Counted from the stretch's first letter, positions 1 through 9,644 are shown. The stretch is 64,000 nucleotides of DNA from Bacteroidota bacterium (GCA_027482225.1 JAIXWD010000017.1:62001-126000); one strand, 5' to 3'. Program-made: numbers and translations. The notes: generated by a model from the sequence alone, not told the origin.

Positions 1-150
1 AGAGTAGGATTTATAATAAATAAAATTGAAAGTTTGGGCCAACTAAAAAAACACGAAGGAGAGGTCTTACATCAAATAAAATTAACCTACATCGCATTAG
101 AAAATGCCATGAACCAGTCATCCGAAAACAAACACATTTTAGAATTTTAA
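1..150 (+). CDS. C-terminal end of an unidentified protein (partial)
   Basis: Frame 1 is open from the first base to a TAA at 148-150, giving the last 49 residues of a protein that begins outside the window. The end is charged and helical (ALENAMNQSSENKHILEF) with no motif I recognise. The next gene (aat) starts on the base after the stop, so the two are probably co-transcribed. No function is proposed. Confidence 0.55.
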   Translation, partial: RVGFIINKIESLGQLKKHEGEVLHQIKLTYIALENAMNQSSENKHILEF

Positions 151-720
151 ATGGTTGAGCAAATTACCCCTGATATGCTATTGTATGCATATAGCACCGG
201 AGTTTTTCCGATGGCTAACCAAGAGGAAGGGGATGTTATTTATTGGATTGAACCTGAGTTCAGAGGGGTTATTCCTTTAGATGAATTTAAAGTAAGCAAA
301 TCGCTAAGGCAAACTTTACATAGTGGAAAATATTACGTTACTATTAATAGAAATTTTGAAAGCGTAATGCGTGCTTGTGCTAATCGAGAAGAAACTTGGA
401 TAAGTGAAGAGATTATACAAGCATACTGCAAATTAAACCAAATGGGATATGGGTTTAGTTTTGAAACCTGGAACCAAAAACATGAATTGGTTGGTGGGCT
501 TTATGGCTTTGCAATGGGTAAGGCTTTTTTTGGCGAAAGTATGTTTAGTACCCAAACAGATGCAAGTAAAGTAGCCCTATATTGTTTAGTTGAGTGGATG
601 AAAGAAAACCAATTTACGTTATTAGATACACAGTATATTTCTGATCATTTAAGAACATTAGGTGCAATAGAAATTACAAAAGCACAATACAATAAATTGC
701 TTGCTGATGCATTGGCATAA
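151..720 (+). CDS. aat: leucyl/phenylalanyl-tRNA--protein transferase
   Basis: Transfers Leu or Phe from aminoacyl-tRNA to N-terminal Lys/Arg of proteins, making them cytoplasmic N-end-rule substrates for ClpAP. The 189-residue protein shows the family pattern: YSTGVFPMA near residue 13, YWIEPEFRGVIPLD near residue 32, the GGLYGFAMGKAFFGESMFS core near residue 115 and LLDTQYISDHLRTLGA near the end. Length fits the short bacterial forms. The ATG directly follows the stop of the upstream gene, which fixes the start and suggests one operon. Confidence 0.95.
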   Translation: MVEQITPDMLLYAYSTGVFPMANQEEGDVIYWIEPEFRGVIPLDEFKVSKSLRQTLHSGKYYVTINRNFESVMRACANREETWISEEIIQAYCKLNQMGYGFSFETWNQKHELVGGLYGFAMGKAFFGESMFSTQTDASKVALYCLVEWMKENQFTLLDTQYISDHLRTLGAIEITKAQYNKLLADALA

Positions 721-893
721 ATTGAAATTGTTGTTGATTGTTGTAATGTATAGTTTAATTAAAAGCATTTTGCTTATGTATGTTATTTTACATAGCGATT
801 GTTATAAAAAGTATATGCTAACTGAAATACAATTATGCTAACGGTTAAATATTAATAATGTTGAATTTGGGTTAATGTACTAATATTGTGTGT

Positions 894-1559
894 ATGCAAC
901 GGTTGTTTTTTATATTAATGATGTTGTTTGCCTCTGTGGCAATTGCCCAAACAGATAGTTCTGATTTGGTGGATGAGGACGAGGATTCGTTTGAGTGGCT
1001 TAAAGGCGATATGAATGAAGACCAAGAGTTTGGTATACGCTTGGGTACAAACACAACTACAATGTTGGGTGGAGAATTGGACAATCCAAGGCCAATGTTT
1101 GGGTTAAATGGTGCTGTTTATTATCGTAAAAAGGTATCGCCAAAAAATGCCTTTCAACTTGATTTAGCAGTAAGTTTACGTGGCAGTAATTTTGATAATC
1201 CAGTTGGTAAATACAACAAACTTGTTACTTATTATTTAGATTTACCAATTACATGGGTTAGATCAATAAACGCTAATAACAGTTCTCACTTTATTGCAGG
1301 GCTACAATATTCTCATCTACTTAATACATCAATTTTTATCAACCCCAACACGGTTGCCGAAAATGAAAAACCAAAGTTAAAACCGAACGATGTTTTATTG
1401 GTTGCAGGTACTCAGTTTTATGGTGGCTTTGTTGGTTTTCAAATTGTGGCTAAGTATGGTTTGTTAAACATTAACAACGGCTTAATAAGTGGATTAAATC
1501 CGCTGTTTAAAAACAAGGATATTCATAATTTTGTACTTGAAATAAATTTACTTTTTTAA
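894..1559 (+). CDS. PorT-like outer-membrane beta-barrel protein
   Basis: Predicted secreted outer-membrane protein of 221 residues. The ATG at 894 is preferred to the GTG at 888 because it starts directly with a clean signal peptide (MQRLFFILMMLFASVAIAQ, cleavage after AQ). An acidic linker (DSSDLVDEDEDSFEW) is followed by alternating amphipathic strands: FGIRLGTNTTTMLGG, a RKKVSPKNAFQLDLAVSLRG segment, and a terminal strand ending in LLF as in outer-membrane barrels. This matches the PorT/OMP_b-brl_2 type of Bacteroidota. Role unknown; it need not be the T9SS component PorT itself. Confidence 0.75.
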   Translation: MQRLFFILMMLFASVAIAQTDSSDLVDEDEDSFEWLKGDMNEDQEFGIRLGTNTTTMLGGELDNPRPMFGLNGAVYYRKKVSPKNAFQLDLAVSLRGSNFDNPVGKYNKLVTYYLDLPITWVRSINANNSSHFIAGLQYSHLLNTSIFINPNTVAENEKPKLKPNDVLLVAGTQFYGGFVGFQIVAKYGLLNINNGLISGLNPLFKNKDIHNFVLEINLLF

Positions 1560-1589
1560 TCAACCCTAACAGGGCAAATACCAAACACT

Positions 1590-2408
1590 GTGAATCGTAA
1601 CGAACTTGTTAATCAAATTAAATTAAAGAAAAGCTTTTTGTGTGTTGGATTAGATACTGATATCAAAAAAGTACCTGTACATTTATTACAAGAAAAAAAC
1701 CCAGTATTGTCTTTTAATAAAGCCATTATTGATGCCACAAAGGATTATTGCGTGAGTTATAAAATTAATACTGCCTTTTATGAGGCAGAGGGCGTTAAAG
1801 GATGGCAAACAATGCAGGATACTCTGAACTATATTCCTAAAAATATTTTCACCATTGCTGATGCAAAGCGCGGTGATATTGGTAATACCAGTGATATGTA
1901 TGCACGTGCTTTTTTCGAGCACATGAGTTTTGATTCTGTAACACTTGCACCATATATGGGACAAGATTCTTTATCTCCATTTTTTAAATACGAAAATAAA
2001 TGGGGTATAGTATTGGCTTTAACATCAAATCCGGGTAGTGCAGATTTTGAGCAACAACAGATTGGTGATCATAAATTATACGAACGTGTAATAAAAACTT
2101 TTGCAGCATTAGCAACAGATAAACAATTAATGTTTGTAGTTGGCGCAACTAAACCTCAAGAGTTGGGCGAAATACGTAAACAAGTGCCTGGTTATTTCTT
2201 ACTGGTTCCTGGTGTTGGCGCACAGGGGGGTAGTTTGGTTGATGTAGCAAAACATGGCATGAACAAAGATTGCGGCTTGTTGATTAATGCATCTCGCAGT
2301 ATTATATACGCAAGCAACGGAATTGATTTTGCAAAAAAAGCTGCAGAGGAAGCAAAACTAATGGCAGACGAAATGGCTCTGTTGCTGCACAATTATGGTA
2401 TTATTTAA
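1590..2408 (+). CDS. pyrF: orotidine 5'-phosphate decarboxylase (long, type 2 form)
   Basis: Catalyses the last step of UMP synthesis, decarboxylation of OMP to UMP. The active-site signature [11 protein letters not shown] is present with D91, K93 and D96; the phosphate-binding PGVGAQGG and [10 protein letters not shown] segments follow near residues 207 and 230. At 272 residues it is the longer type-2 enzyme common in Bacteroidota. The start is a GTG (1590), the first possible start before the conserved [10 protein letters not shown] segment. It lies 30 bp after the barrel protein gene. Confidence 0.95.
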   Translation: MNRNELVNQIKLKKSFLCVGLDTDIKKVPVHLLQEKNPVLSFNKAIIDATKDYCVSYKINTAFYEAEGVKGWQTMQDTLNYIPKNIFTIADAKRGDIGNTSDMYARAFFEHMSFDSVTLAPYMGQDSLSPFFKYENKWGIVLALTSNPGSADFEQQQIGDHKLYERVIKTFAALATDKQLMFVVGATKPQELGEIRKQVPGYFLLVPGVGAQGGSLVDVAKHGMNKDCGLLINASRSIIYASNGIDFAKKAAEEAKLMADEMALLLHNYGII

Positions 2409-2513
2409 ACATTGAATCAGTAATAAAAACAGGCTTAATTGTAAATAGAGTTAGGGTGATATGGTAATAAGAAAAAACAACTAAATTTGTTTTAACCTTA
2501 AACCCTAATTACA

Positions 2514-3770
2514 ATGCGAGAAGACTTACTCCAATTTATTTGGCAACAAAAAGCGTTGCTTAAATATGAACTTAAAACCACTGATGGTAAACGTATTGAG
2601 GTAATAAAAACGGGCTCGTTAAACATCGATGCAGGGCCTGATTTTTTTAATGCCCGCATTAAAATTGAAAATACCATTTGGGCTGGTAATGTTGAAATAC
2701 ACTTGAAAAGTAGTGATTGGATTAAACACAAACACCATACAGATAAAGCCTATCATAATGTTATTTTACATGTAGTATTTGAGCACGATCTTGATTTAAA
2801 TATTCCAACATTAGAACTTAAAAGCTATCTATCTAAAAATCTACTCGACAACTACCATTTATTGCAGCAATCTGCCTTGCGTGTTCCTTGTCAGAATATG
2901 ATAAGTTTACCAGAGCGCATTAAGCTGGAGCTGTTTTTATATCGATTATCGGTTGAGCGTTTAGAGCAAAAATGTGTTGCACTTGAGCAAGAGTTAATCC
3001 AATATAAAAATAGTTGGGAAAAGCTGTTTTATGTAACAACAGCCAAGTATTTTGGAATGAAAATTAATGCAGAACCTTTTGTACAATTGGCACAGAATAT
3101 TCCTGCTATACTATTCGCTAAACACAAACACAATCCAACCCAAATTAACAGTTTAATATTTGGAGTAAGTGGTTTTTTGCCAGCACATCAACCTGATAAT
3201 TATACTGAAGAATTGGAACAAGAATTCTTTTTTTTAAGAAATAAATATAATTTGATGCAACTGAATAAAAGTGTTTGGAAATTTGCTAAAACGCGGCCAG
3301 CAAATTTCCCAACAATTAGGCTTGCCCAATTTGCCACATTGGTGCACCAGTCGGCACATTTATTTAGTAAAACGATGGAAGCCGAATCGTTACAAGAGGT
3401 TAAAAAACTTCTATTGGTTGTGCCCTCTGATAAGATTAACCTCAACTGCTTTCATCATGCAAACCACATTTTGGAGCCAGTAATGGGCGAACAGTTTCTA
3501 AATCACTTGATTATTAATGTAGTTGTACCAATAAAATTCTTATTCGGCAAACACATGCTTAACGAATCATATTGCGAACAAGCTTTAAATTGGCTAGAAG
3601 AAATTAAACCCGAAAACAACAGTATCGTTAAATTTTGGAAAACCTGTGGCATCAAACCAAATCATGCCTTACATTCGCAAGCATTAATTCAGTTAAATCA
3701 TAATTATTGCACACAACACAAGTGTTTAAATTGTGCAATAGGAAACCATATATTGTATAAACATGTATAA
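2514..3770 (+). CDS. DUF2851 family protein
   Basis: A 418-residue cytoplasmic protein of the Bacteroidota-typical DUF2851 family. Recognised from the N-terminal block beginning MREDLLQFIWQQKAL, the G-x-LN-x-DAGPDFFNA segment near residue 36, and the WAGNVEIHLKSSDW segment near residue 55, followed by a helical half. It ends with a cysteine cluster (CTQHKCLNCAIGNH) that could bind a metal or a cluster. Biochemical function is unknown. It overlaps the next gene by 8 bp, indicating translational coupling. Confidence 0.85.
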   Translation: MREDLLQFIWQQKALLKYELKTTDGKRIEVIKTGSLNIDAGPDFFNARIKIENTIWAGNVEIHLKSSDWIKHKHHTDKAYHNVILHVVFEHDLDLNIPTLELKSYLSKNLLDNYHLLQQSALRVPCQNMISLPERIKLELFLYRLSVERLEQKCVALEQELIQYKNSWEKLFYVTTAKYFGMKINAEPFVQLAQNIPAILFAKHKHNPTQINSLIFGVSGFLPAHQPDNYTEELEQEFFFLRNKYNLMQLNKSVWKFAKTRPANFPTIRLAQFATLVHQSAHLFSKTMEAESLQEVKKLLLVVPSDKINLNCFHHANHILEPVMGEQFLNHLIINVVVPIKFLFGKHMLNESYCEQALNWLEEIKPENNSIVKFWKTCGIKPNHALHSQALIQLNHNYCTQHKCLNCAIGNHILYKHV

Positions 3771-4323
3771 ATTAATATTTCTGTTTTGTTGTATTTTTTT
3801 ATTTAATGATTTGTTCTCTCAGCAGGTTGTTTTTTCAAATCATAAATTAAATAAAACAATTGTTGTAAAACCTGGTTGTAAAGTTTTTTTAGGCTATAAA
3901 GGCTATAACGGTATGCAAGAGTTTGCATCTAACACGGTAACAGATATTACTGATAGTACCATTACTTTAGGGGTTGATTTAAGTTTTTGGTTTCCCAATA
4001 AAAAGCCTAACCCATCAACTAATCAATATAAAATAATCCGATTAAGCGATATCACCCATTTTAGAAAAAGAAGCATGGGTGGGGAGTTGTTAAAAAATGC
4101 AATGCAAATTGGAGCAGCAATAGGTTCAATATATTTATTATCAGATTTATATAGAAACAGTACTACAAGCAGAAGTAATGCTATTCTTATTTCGGCAGGT
4201 GTAGGAGTGGTATTAAATTTTACAGTAAAAATGATTTTCCCCGAAAATGCAAAATATCGAATGAAAGATGGGTGGACCATAAATTTAAAACCCAATGAAC
4301 TGATACCAGTTGGCAGAAATTAG
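3763..4323 (+). CDS. secreted or membrane-anchored hypothetical protein
   Basis: A 186-residue protein not assigned to a family. It has a signal peptide (MYKLIFLFCCIFLFNDLFSQ), a small beta-rich domain, then a glycine/alanine-rich hydrophobic stretch (near residues 107-150: MQIGAAIGSIYLLSDLY and ILISAGVGVVLNFTVKM) that could be one or two membrane helices. The ATG lies inside the end of the DUF2851 gene (8-bp overlap), so the two are likely made together. Function unknown. Confidence 0.6.
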   Translation: MYKLIFLFCCIFLFNDLFSQQVVFSNHKLNKTIVVKPGCKVFLGYKGYNGMQEFASNTVTDITDSTITLGVDLSFWFPNKKPNPSTNQYKIIRLSDITHFRKRSMGGELLKNAMQIGAAIGSIYLLSDLYRNSTTSRSNAILISAGVGVVLNFTVKMIFPENAKYRMKDGWTINLKPNELIPVGRN

Positions 4324-4384
4324 CCTTAGTTTAAATTAATTTGCCAATTTGTGATTGAAGCGATTAAATTTGTCTGTGGCTAAG

Positions 4385-4603
4385 ATGGAAAAGAAAATAA
4401 AATACTTTGTAGAGAAATATGCTTTTGGTGTATGCAGCGATCTTGGTGAAAGATTTGGCATTGCTTCTTCGCGCATCAGATTGTATTTTATTTATACTTC
4501 TTTCATAACAATGGGTTCCCCAATTATTATTTACCTGATTTTTGCTTTTTGGCTCAATGTTAAAAAATACGTTCGCCAACGTTTAACCCTTTGGGATTTA
4601 TAA
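4385..4603 (+). CDS. PspC domain protein
   Basis: Small (72 aa) inner-membrane protein of the PspC family. After MEKKIKYFVEKYAFGVCSDLGERFGI it has the conserved SRIRLYFIY segment leading into one transmembrane helix (about residues 35-58, ending ...IIYLIFAFWLNV) and a basic tail. The ATG at 4385 is chosen over an in-frame TTG at 4355. No pspA or pspB is nearby. It sits 24 bp before the histidine kinase gene and probably shares its transcript, so it may act in the same envelope-sensing pathway (inference). Confidence 0.7.
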   Translation: MEKKIKYFVEKYAFGVCSDLGERFGIASSRIRLYFIYTSFITMGSPIIIYLIFAFWLNVKKYVRQRLTLWDL

Positions 4604-4627
4604 GCTAGATTAACGCTAATTATTATT

Positions 4628-5743
4628 TTGAAAAAGCCCGCAATTATTTTCGCAGTTCTCTCCGTATACATTGTAGCTGCTTTTGCCTGGTGGACATACG
4701 CTCACATAAAAAGTAGCAAGGATATTTTTATTGAGCAAGGGAAATACATAGAGCTGCTTCCCTATAAGGCTTCACTTGATGTACGTGGTGCTGTTGATCA
4801 AGAAATGTTTAGAGATACAGTTAGTTTTAAATCTTATTTTAACTTTAATTATCCCGAGCTAAATCTTGAATTCGATCACACCCAAGATCCCATTTATAAT
4901 TATGCAATTACACCCAAGAAATCAGCCATAGAAGCTATAAACAAGCAATATAAGCGTAGGGTATTGATGTATGGCACTGAGGGCATTGTGATGGTATTGC
5001 TCTTATTTTGGGGTATTATTTGGATTTATAGGAGTTTGCAAAACAGGCTTAACCTTAAGCGCCAACAAAGTAACTTTTTATTATCTATTACACATGAACT
5101 TAAAACACCTATTGCCTCTATTAAACTATACCTAGAAACATTGTTAAAGCGACCTAATTTGGATAAAGCACAGGCAGAAGTTATGATGCGCAATTCCTTA
5201 AATGATGTAACCCGTTTGCGAGATTTGGTCGAAAACCTTTTAATGGCTGCACAATTAGACACACATCAATTTACGTTGAGCTTTGCTTCTATCAATATTT
5301 CAAATCTTATATATGAAGTGTCAGAAAAATATGTTCTTCCACGTAATTTACAGCATAGGTTAAAGGTACAAATCCAGCCCGATGTTTATGCCAACATTGA
5401 TGCAATTGCTATGGAAATGGTGATCATTAACTTGTTAAGTAATGCATTTAAGTACTCTCCTGATGATAAACCTGTTACAGTTACATTGCACAACGAGGGC
5501 AGTGAAGTAAAGATTAAAGTAATTGATGAGGGTAAGGGTATTTCTGTTGAAGAAAAAAAAAGTTTATTTAGTAAATTTTATAGGGCCGAAGACGAAAACG
5601 TGCGAAAAAGCAAAGGCACAGGACTTGGTCTGTTTATTGTAAAAAATTTACTAAATCACCACAATGCCTCGATTATTGCAAACGATAATAGCCCTTCAGG
5701 GGTTATATTCGAAATAACATTACAAAATCATGTCACAGCATAG
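4628..5743 (+). CDS. sensor histidine kinase
   Basis: Membrane sensor kinase of 371 residues that should phosphorylate the adjacent response regulator. Two transmembrane helices (about 5-23 and 116-134) bracket a roughly 90-residue periplasmic domain without recognisable fold. The H-box SITHELKTPIAS places the phospho-accepting His at 156; the ATPase domain has an N-box (NLLSNAFKYS), a G1 box (DEGKGIS) and GTGLGLFIV. The start is a TTG (4628). The gene overlaps the regulator gene by 14 bp. It resembles Bacteroidota RprX-type kinases, but the signal is unknown. Confidence 0.9.
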   Translation: MKKPAIIFAVLSVYIVAAFAWWTYAHIKSSKDIFIEQGKYIELLPYKASLDVRGAVDQEMFRDTVSFKSYFNFNYPELNLEFDHTQDPIYNYAITPKKSAIEAINKQYKRRVLMYGTEGIVMVLLLFWGIIWIYRSLQNRLNLKRQQSNFLLSITHELKTPIASIKLYLETLLKRPNLDKAQAEVMMRNSLNDVTRLRDLVENLLMAAQLDTHQFTLSFASINISNLIYEVSEKYVLPRNLQHRLKVQIQPDVYANIDAIAMEMVIINLLSNAFKYSPDDKPVTVTLHNEGSEVKIKVIDEGKGISVEEKKSLFSKFYRAEDENVRKSKGTGLGLFIVKNLLNHHNASIIANDNSPSGVIFEITLQNHVTA

Positions 5744-6431
5744 AATATTATTGGTTGAAGACGAAGAGCATTTGCAACATGCCATTAAACTTAATCTTGA
5801 ATTGGAAGGATATGTGGTACATGCAGTTGGGGACGGCAATAATGCTATCAAGGCCTTCAGAGAAGAGAAGTTTGATTTAGTTATTCTGGATATTATGCTT
5901 CCTGAAACTGATGGTTTAATGGTTTGTGAAAACATAAGGCTTTATGATGCCAATGTTCCAATTATGTTTTTATCGGCAAAAAATACAGCAGCTGACAGGG
6001 TTTTAGGATTAAAAAAAGGTGGCGATGATTACATGATAAAACCTTTTGATTTAGAGGAATTGTTAATACGCGTTAAAAAGCTAATAGAGAAAAACGTCCG
6101 AATGCACCAACATGCTGACCAAAAAACGGGCAGTTTGTATAAGTTTGGTCCAAATTGGATTAACTTTGAAAGCTATGAAGCTCAAGGCGTAAATGGTAAA
6201 ATAGACTTAACCAAAAAGGAAATTTTGTTGATGAAACTACTCATCGAGAATAAAAACCAAGTGGTAAGCCGCGAACATATATTAAAAGTTGTTTGGGATT
6301 ATACCGTGATTCCTAATACCCGAACCATCGATAATTTTATATTGTCATTACGTAAATACTTCGAAATTGATCCCAAAGAACCTCGATATATTCAAAGTGT
6401 GCGTGGGGTAGGATACAAATTTGTGGTTTAA
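5730..6431 (+). CDS. OmpR-family response regulator
   Basis: DNA-binding response regulator of 233 residues, partner of the preceding kinase (14-bp overlap). The receiver domain carries the acidic pair in LLVEDEEH, the phospho-acceptor Asp54 in VILDIMLP, and a conserved Lys in DDYMIKPFD near residue 105. The C-terminal winged-helix domain (about 135-233) has the OmpR/PhoB features LTKKEILLMKLLIENKN, REHIL, TRTIDNFI and the terminal VRGVGYKF. Targets cannot be told from the sequence. Confidence 0.93.
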   Translation: MSQHRILLVEDEEHLQHAIKLNLELEGYVVHAVGDGNNAIKAFREEKFDLVILDIMLPETDGLMVCENIRLYDANVPIMFLSAKNTAADRVLGLKKGGDDYMIKPFDLEELLIRVKKLIEKNVRMHQHADQKTGSLYKFGPNWINFESYEAQGVNGKIDLTKKEILLMKLLIENKNQVVSREHILKVVWDYTVIPNTRTIDNFILSLRKYFEIDPKEPRYIQSVRGVGYKFVV

Positions 6432-6817
6432 AGCTTAATACATTCAACCAAATAGTAAAAAGATATAAAAGCTCCTTGTATGTTATATATATAATATATG
6501 TTAAAAAAGCTTCGCTTTAGTTAATACTATTTTGATATAGCCTTGCAATATGAAAACAACTAATAAGGAGTGATTTTAATAGTTGTGTTTTTTAAATTAT
6601 TAGTTTCTTTAACCAAATATTAAAGCTTAACCAGGTGATAAATTTAAAAAACATAAATTCGTGGAAATAATTTTAATATGTGTCAACCCCCATTTTGCCC
6701 TTATTACAAGCAATTAAATCAGCAAACAAGTTTTTTCTTCATGTTTTTTTCACATTTAGTTGTGAATTATAAAATGATGGCGTACTTTCGCCACCCCGAA
6801 AACTAAACTTATAGGTT
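6432..6817. other. intergenic region before the ribosomal protein operon
   Basis: 386 bp without a credible gene. Very AT-rich, with a TATATATATAATATATG stretch near 6482. The only element I can support is the promoter at 6760-6790 near its end. No terminator for the two-component genes was found. Confidence 0.5.
6760..6790 (+). promoter_or_regulatory. promoter of the rplM operon
   Basis: TTG at 6760-6762, a 20-nt spacer and TACTTTCG at 6783-6790 fit the Bacteroidota primary sigma consensus (TTG / TAnnTTyG). It lies 27 bp upstream of the rplM start codon. Confidence 0.6.
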
Positions 6818-7261
6818 GTGGATACATTAAGTTACAAAACAAAATCGGCCAATAAAGCTACTGTTACTAAAGAGTGGTTTGTGTTTGATGCGGAAGGCCA
6901 AACAGTTGGACGTTTTGCCACTAGATTGGCAAACATTTTAAGAGGAAAGCACAAGACTAGCTTTACGCCTCACGTAGATTGCGGTGATAACGTAATTATT
7001 ATCAATGCTGATAAAATTCGTTTCACAGGTAATAAAATGAACGACAAAGAATATGTGTTCTATTCAGGTCATCCTGGTGGACAACGCTTCGTATCAGCTA
7101 AAAATATGATGGCGAAACGTCCTACTTATGCCGTAGAGCACGCTATTGAAGGTATGTTGCCAAACAATAAACTTGGCCGCGAAATCTTCAGAAATCTTTT
7201 CGTTTATGCAGGTAGCGAGCATCCGCACGCTGCTCAACAGCCAAAAGCATTAAAATTCTAA
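6818..7261 (+). CDS. rplM: 50S ribosomal protein L13
   Basis: Large-subunit protein of 147 residues. The family segments WFVFDAEGQTVGRFATRLANILRGK (near 21) and the GDNVIIINADKIRFTG core are clear, followed by HPGG and the GMLPNNKLGREIFRNLFVYAG block. The start is GTG at 6818, giving MDTLSYKT, the usual N-terminus in this phylum. It is first in rplM-rpsI-rpsB, with only 3 bp before rpsI. Confidence 0.97.
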   Translation: MDTLSYKTKSANKATVTKEWFVFDAEGQTVGRFATRLANILRGKHKTSFTPHVDCGDNVIIINADKIRFTGNKMNDKEYVFYSGHPGGQRFVSAKNMMAKRPTYAVEHAIEGMLPNNKLGREIFRNLFVYAGSEHPHAAQQPKALKF

Positions 7262-7264
7262 GAG

Positions 7265-7651
7265 ATGGAAGTTATAAACGCATTAGGTAGAAGAAAAACT
7301 TCAGTTGCTCGAGTATATATTACAGCGGGAACAGGAAAATTTGAAGTAAACGGTCGTGAGTCAAAAACTTACTTTCCTACAATAGTATTGCAGCACAGTA
7401 TTTTCCAACCATTCGAAATTACAGGAACAACAGATCAGTTTGATGTTAGTTGCAATGTAGTTGGTGGTGGAGTTGCTGGACAGGCAGATGCCATTAAATT
7501 AGGTGTTGCCCGTGCTTTAGTAAAACATAATCCAGAATTGAAACCAGCTCTAAAGGCAGTAGGTTTAATGACACGTGATCCTCGTATGGTTGAGCGTAAA
7601 AAACCAGGTCAGAAGAAAGCTCGTAAGCGTTTCCAATTCGTTAAACGTTAG
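7265..7651 (+). CDS. rpsI: 30S ribosomal protein S9
   Basis: Small-subunit protein of 128 residues. It shows [19 protein letters not shown] at the N-terminus, the [19 protein letters not shown] core and the characteristic basic tail ending KRFQFVKR, whose last residues reach the P-site tRNA. It starts 3 bp after rplM, as in most bacteria. Confidence 0.97.
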   Translation: MEVINALGRRKTSVARVYITAGTGKFEVNGRESKTYFPTIVLQHSIFQPFEITGTTDQFDVSCNVVGGGVAGQADAIKLGVARALVKHNPELKPALKAVGLMTRDPRMVERKKPGQKKARKRFQFVKR

Positions 7652-7672
7652 TCTTTATTTTTTAAAAATTAT

Positions 7673-8416
7673 ATGTCACAAATCACACAACAAGAGTTGT
7701 TGGAAGCTGGTGTGCACTTCGGTCACTTAACCCGCAAATGGAATCCTAAGATGGCTCCGTACATTTTTATGGAGAAAAATGGAATCCACCTTATCGATCT
7801 TAACAAAACTGCTGTTAAGCTTGAAGAGGCCGCAAACGCCATCAAAAACATTGTAAAATCAGGTCGTAAAATCCTTTTTGTTGCAACAAAAAAGCAAGCA
7901 AAAGAAATGATTGAAAATGAAGCTAAGCGCGTAAACATGCCTTTCGTAACCGAGCGTTGGTTAGGTGGTATGTTAACAAACTTCAGTACCGTTCGTAAAT
8001 CAATCAAGAAATTGCAAACCTTAGACAAAATGGCTGTTGATGGTACTTATACCAACATGGCTAAGAAAGAACGTTTAATGGTTGAACGCGAAAAGGAAAA
8101 ATTACACAGAGTTTTAGGTGGTATAGCCGACCTAAACCGTTTACCTGCTGCTTTATTTATTGTAGATATTAAGCGTGAGCACATTGCCATTGCAGAAGCA
8201 CACAAATTAAATATCCCAACCTTTGCTATGGTAGATACCAACTCAGATCCAACTGTTGTTGATTTCGCTATCCCTGCAAATGATGATGCTGCAAAATCAA
8301 TCGCTTTAATATCTCGTGTTATTACTGATGCTATTGTGGAAGGCCTTGCTGAACGCAAAAAGGAGAAGGAAACAGACACCGATAAAGAAAAAACAGAAGA
8401 AACTGTTGAAGCATAA
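7673..8416 (+). CDS. rpsB: 30S ribosomal protein S2
   Basis: Small-subunit protein of 247 residues. Recognised from [19 protein letters not shown] at the N-terminus, [17 protein letters not shown] near residue 105 and the [25 protein letters not shown] block near 180. The C-terminus is an acidic/lysine-rich extension (about residues 226-247) common in Bacteroidota. It follows rpsI by 21 bp and is followed by a hairpin terminator before tsf. Confidence 0.97.
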   Translation: MSQITQQELLEAGVHFGHLTRKWNPKMAPYIFMEKNGIHLIDLNKTAVKLEEAANAIKNIVKSGRKILFVATKKQAKEMIENEAKRVNMPFVTERWLGGMLTNFSTVRKSIKKLQTLDKMAVDGTYTNMAKKERLMVEREKEKLHRVLGGIADLNRLPAALFIVDIKREHIAIAEAHKLNIPTFAMVDTNSDPTVVDFAIPANDDAAKSIALISRVITDAIVEGLAERKKEKETDTDKEKTEETVEA

Positions 8417-8430
8417 ATTTTTTACTAAAG

Positions 8431-8452
8431 TCGGCCCACAAGGCCGATTTTT
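8431..8452 (+). terminator. intrinsic terminator or attenuator between rpsB and tsf
   Basis: Stem TCGGCC / GGCCGA (8431-8436 with 8442-8447), loop CACAA, followed by TTTTT. The short six-pair stem would allow some read-through to tsf. Confidence 0.65.
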
Positions 8453-8501
8453 GTATAGCGTTTAAAGTAAAATTATTTAATTATCATATAATAATAATAC
8501 A

Positions 8502-9332
8502 ATGAGTACTATTAGTGCTGCTGATGTAAACAAATTGCGCCAAATGACAGGCGCTGGTATGATGGACTGTAAAAAAGCCCTTACCGAAACTAATGGCGAT
8601 TTTGACGCTGCTGTAGATTTCCTTCGTAAAAAAGGTGCTAAAGTTAGTGCAGCTCGTGCCGATAGGGATGCAAAAGAAGGTGCAATTATTGCAAAAACTT
8701 CTGCCGATAACAAATTAGGAATCATCATTCAATTAAGTTGCGAAACAGATTTCGTTGCTAAAAATGAAGACTTCGTGAAATTTGCAAATAGCATTGCAGA
8801 TCTTGCCTTAGCAAACAAACCAGCTAATGCTGATGCTTTAAAAGCATTAGATTTAGGCGGTCAACCACTAAGCGAGCGTTTAATGGAACAAGTAGGTAAA
8901 ATTGGTGAAAAAATTGACGTAGTTAAATACGAAATTGTTGAGGCAACCAACGTAGTAGCATACATTCATGGTGCAAACCGTTTAGGTGTATTGGTTGCTA
9001 TGAACAATGCACCAAGCGAGGCTAACCTTGTTGCTGGAAGAGATGCTGCTATGCAAGTTGCTGCATTAAATCCTGCTGCGGTTGATAAAGATGGTGTTGA
9101 TTCTACTGTTATTGAGCGTGAGTTAGAAATTGCTAAAGACCAAGTTCGTGCTGAAGGAAAACCTGAAAACATGATTGAAAAAATTGCTCAAGGTAAATTG
9201 GCTAAATTCTACAAAGAAAATACCTTATTAAATCAAGAGTTTGTTAAAGATGGTAGTTTAACTGTTGCACAAATGCTTGATAAAGCAGAAAAAGGCTTAA
9301 CAGTTACTTTGTTTAAACGCATTTCGCTTTAA
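8502..9332 (+). CDS. tsf: elongation factor Ts
   Basis: Nucleotide-exchange factor for EF-Tu, 276 residues. The N-terminal UBA-like domain contains VNKLRQMTGAGMMDCKKAL; the core begins with the EF-Tu-contacting CETDFVAKNEDF near residue 79. It follows rpsB by 85 bp, the usual gene order, but with a hairpin terminator in between. I see no good -7 element in the gap, so expression may depend on read-through. Confidence 0.97.
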   Translation: MSTISAADVNKLRQMTGAGMMDCKKALTETNGDFDAAVDFLRKKGAKVSAARADRDAKEGAIIAKTSADNKLGIIIQLSCETDFVAKNEDFVKFANSIADLALANKPANADALKALDLGGQPLSERLMEQVGKIGEKIDVVKYEIVEATNVVAYIHGANRLGVLVAMNNAPSEANLVAGRDAAMQVAALNPAAVDKDGVDSTVIERELEIAKDQVRAEGKPENMIEKIAQGKLAKFYKENTLLNQEFVKDGSLTVAQMLDKAEKGLTVTLFKRISL

Positions 9333-9644
9333 TTTAATAACATAACAGAAATTAAAAGTCGCTTGAAAAAGCGACTTTTTTTGTGCCATTCACTTCTAAT
9401 TTTATTTTAATAACATACTTTACCCTTTAGTAATAAGCATTATCTCATTTACCTATGAAAGCGTTTTACTAGCATCTTAAAATAATCGTGTAAATCAATA
9501 ATATCAATAGACTAAACCCCATTGGATATTTCTGATTTACCGTTGAAAACAAATAATTTCTCTAATTGCAGGTATGAGCTTATATTTACCTCCACAATAG
9601 TAAATGTACACTAGTGCGGTTTAATTTTCGTTTATAGTATTTTA
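9333..9644. other. intergenic region between tsf and the SurA-like gene
   Basis: 312 bp. It contains the tsf terminator and otherwise AT-rich sequence. The promoter of the downstream chaperone gene must lie here, but no full consensus match was found. No small gene is supported. Confidence 0.5.
9354..9382 (+). terminator. intrinsic terminator of tsf
   Basis: Stem GTCGCTT / AAGCGAC (9358-9364 with 9369-9375) with a GAAA tetraloop, flanked by an A-run and followed by seven T. It is a strong terminator 21 bp after the tsf stop. Confidence 0.85.

Noticed and set aside
6432..6817. A tRNA or small RNA gene in the gap before rplM
   Set aside because: No cloverleaf, T-arm sequence or terminator hairpin was found.
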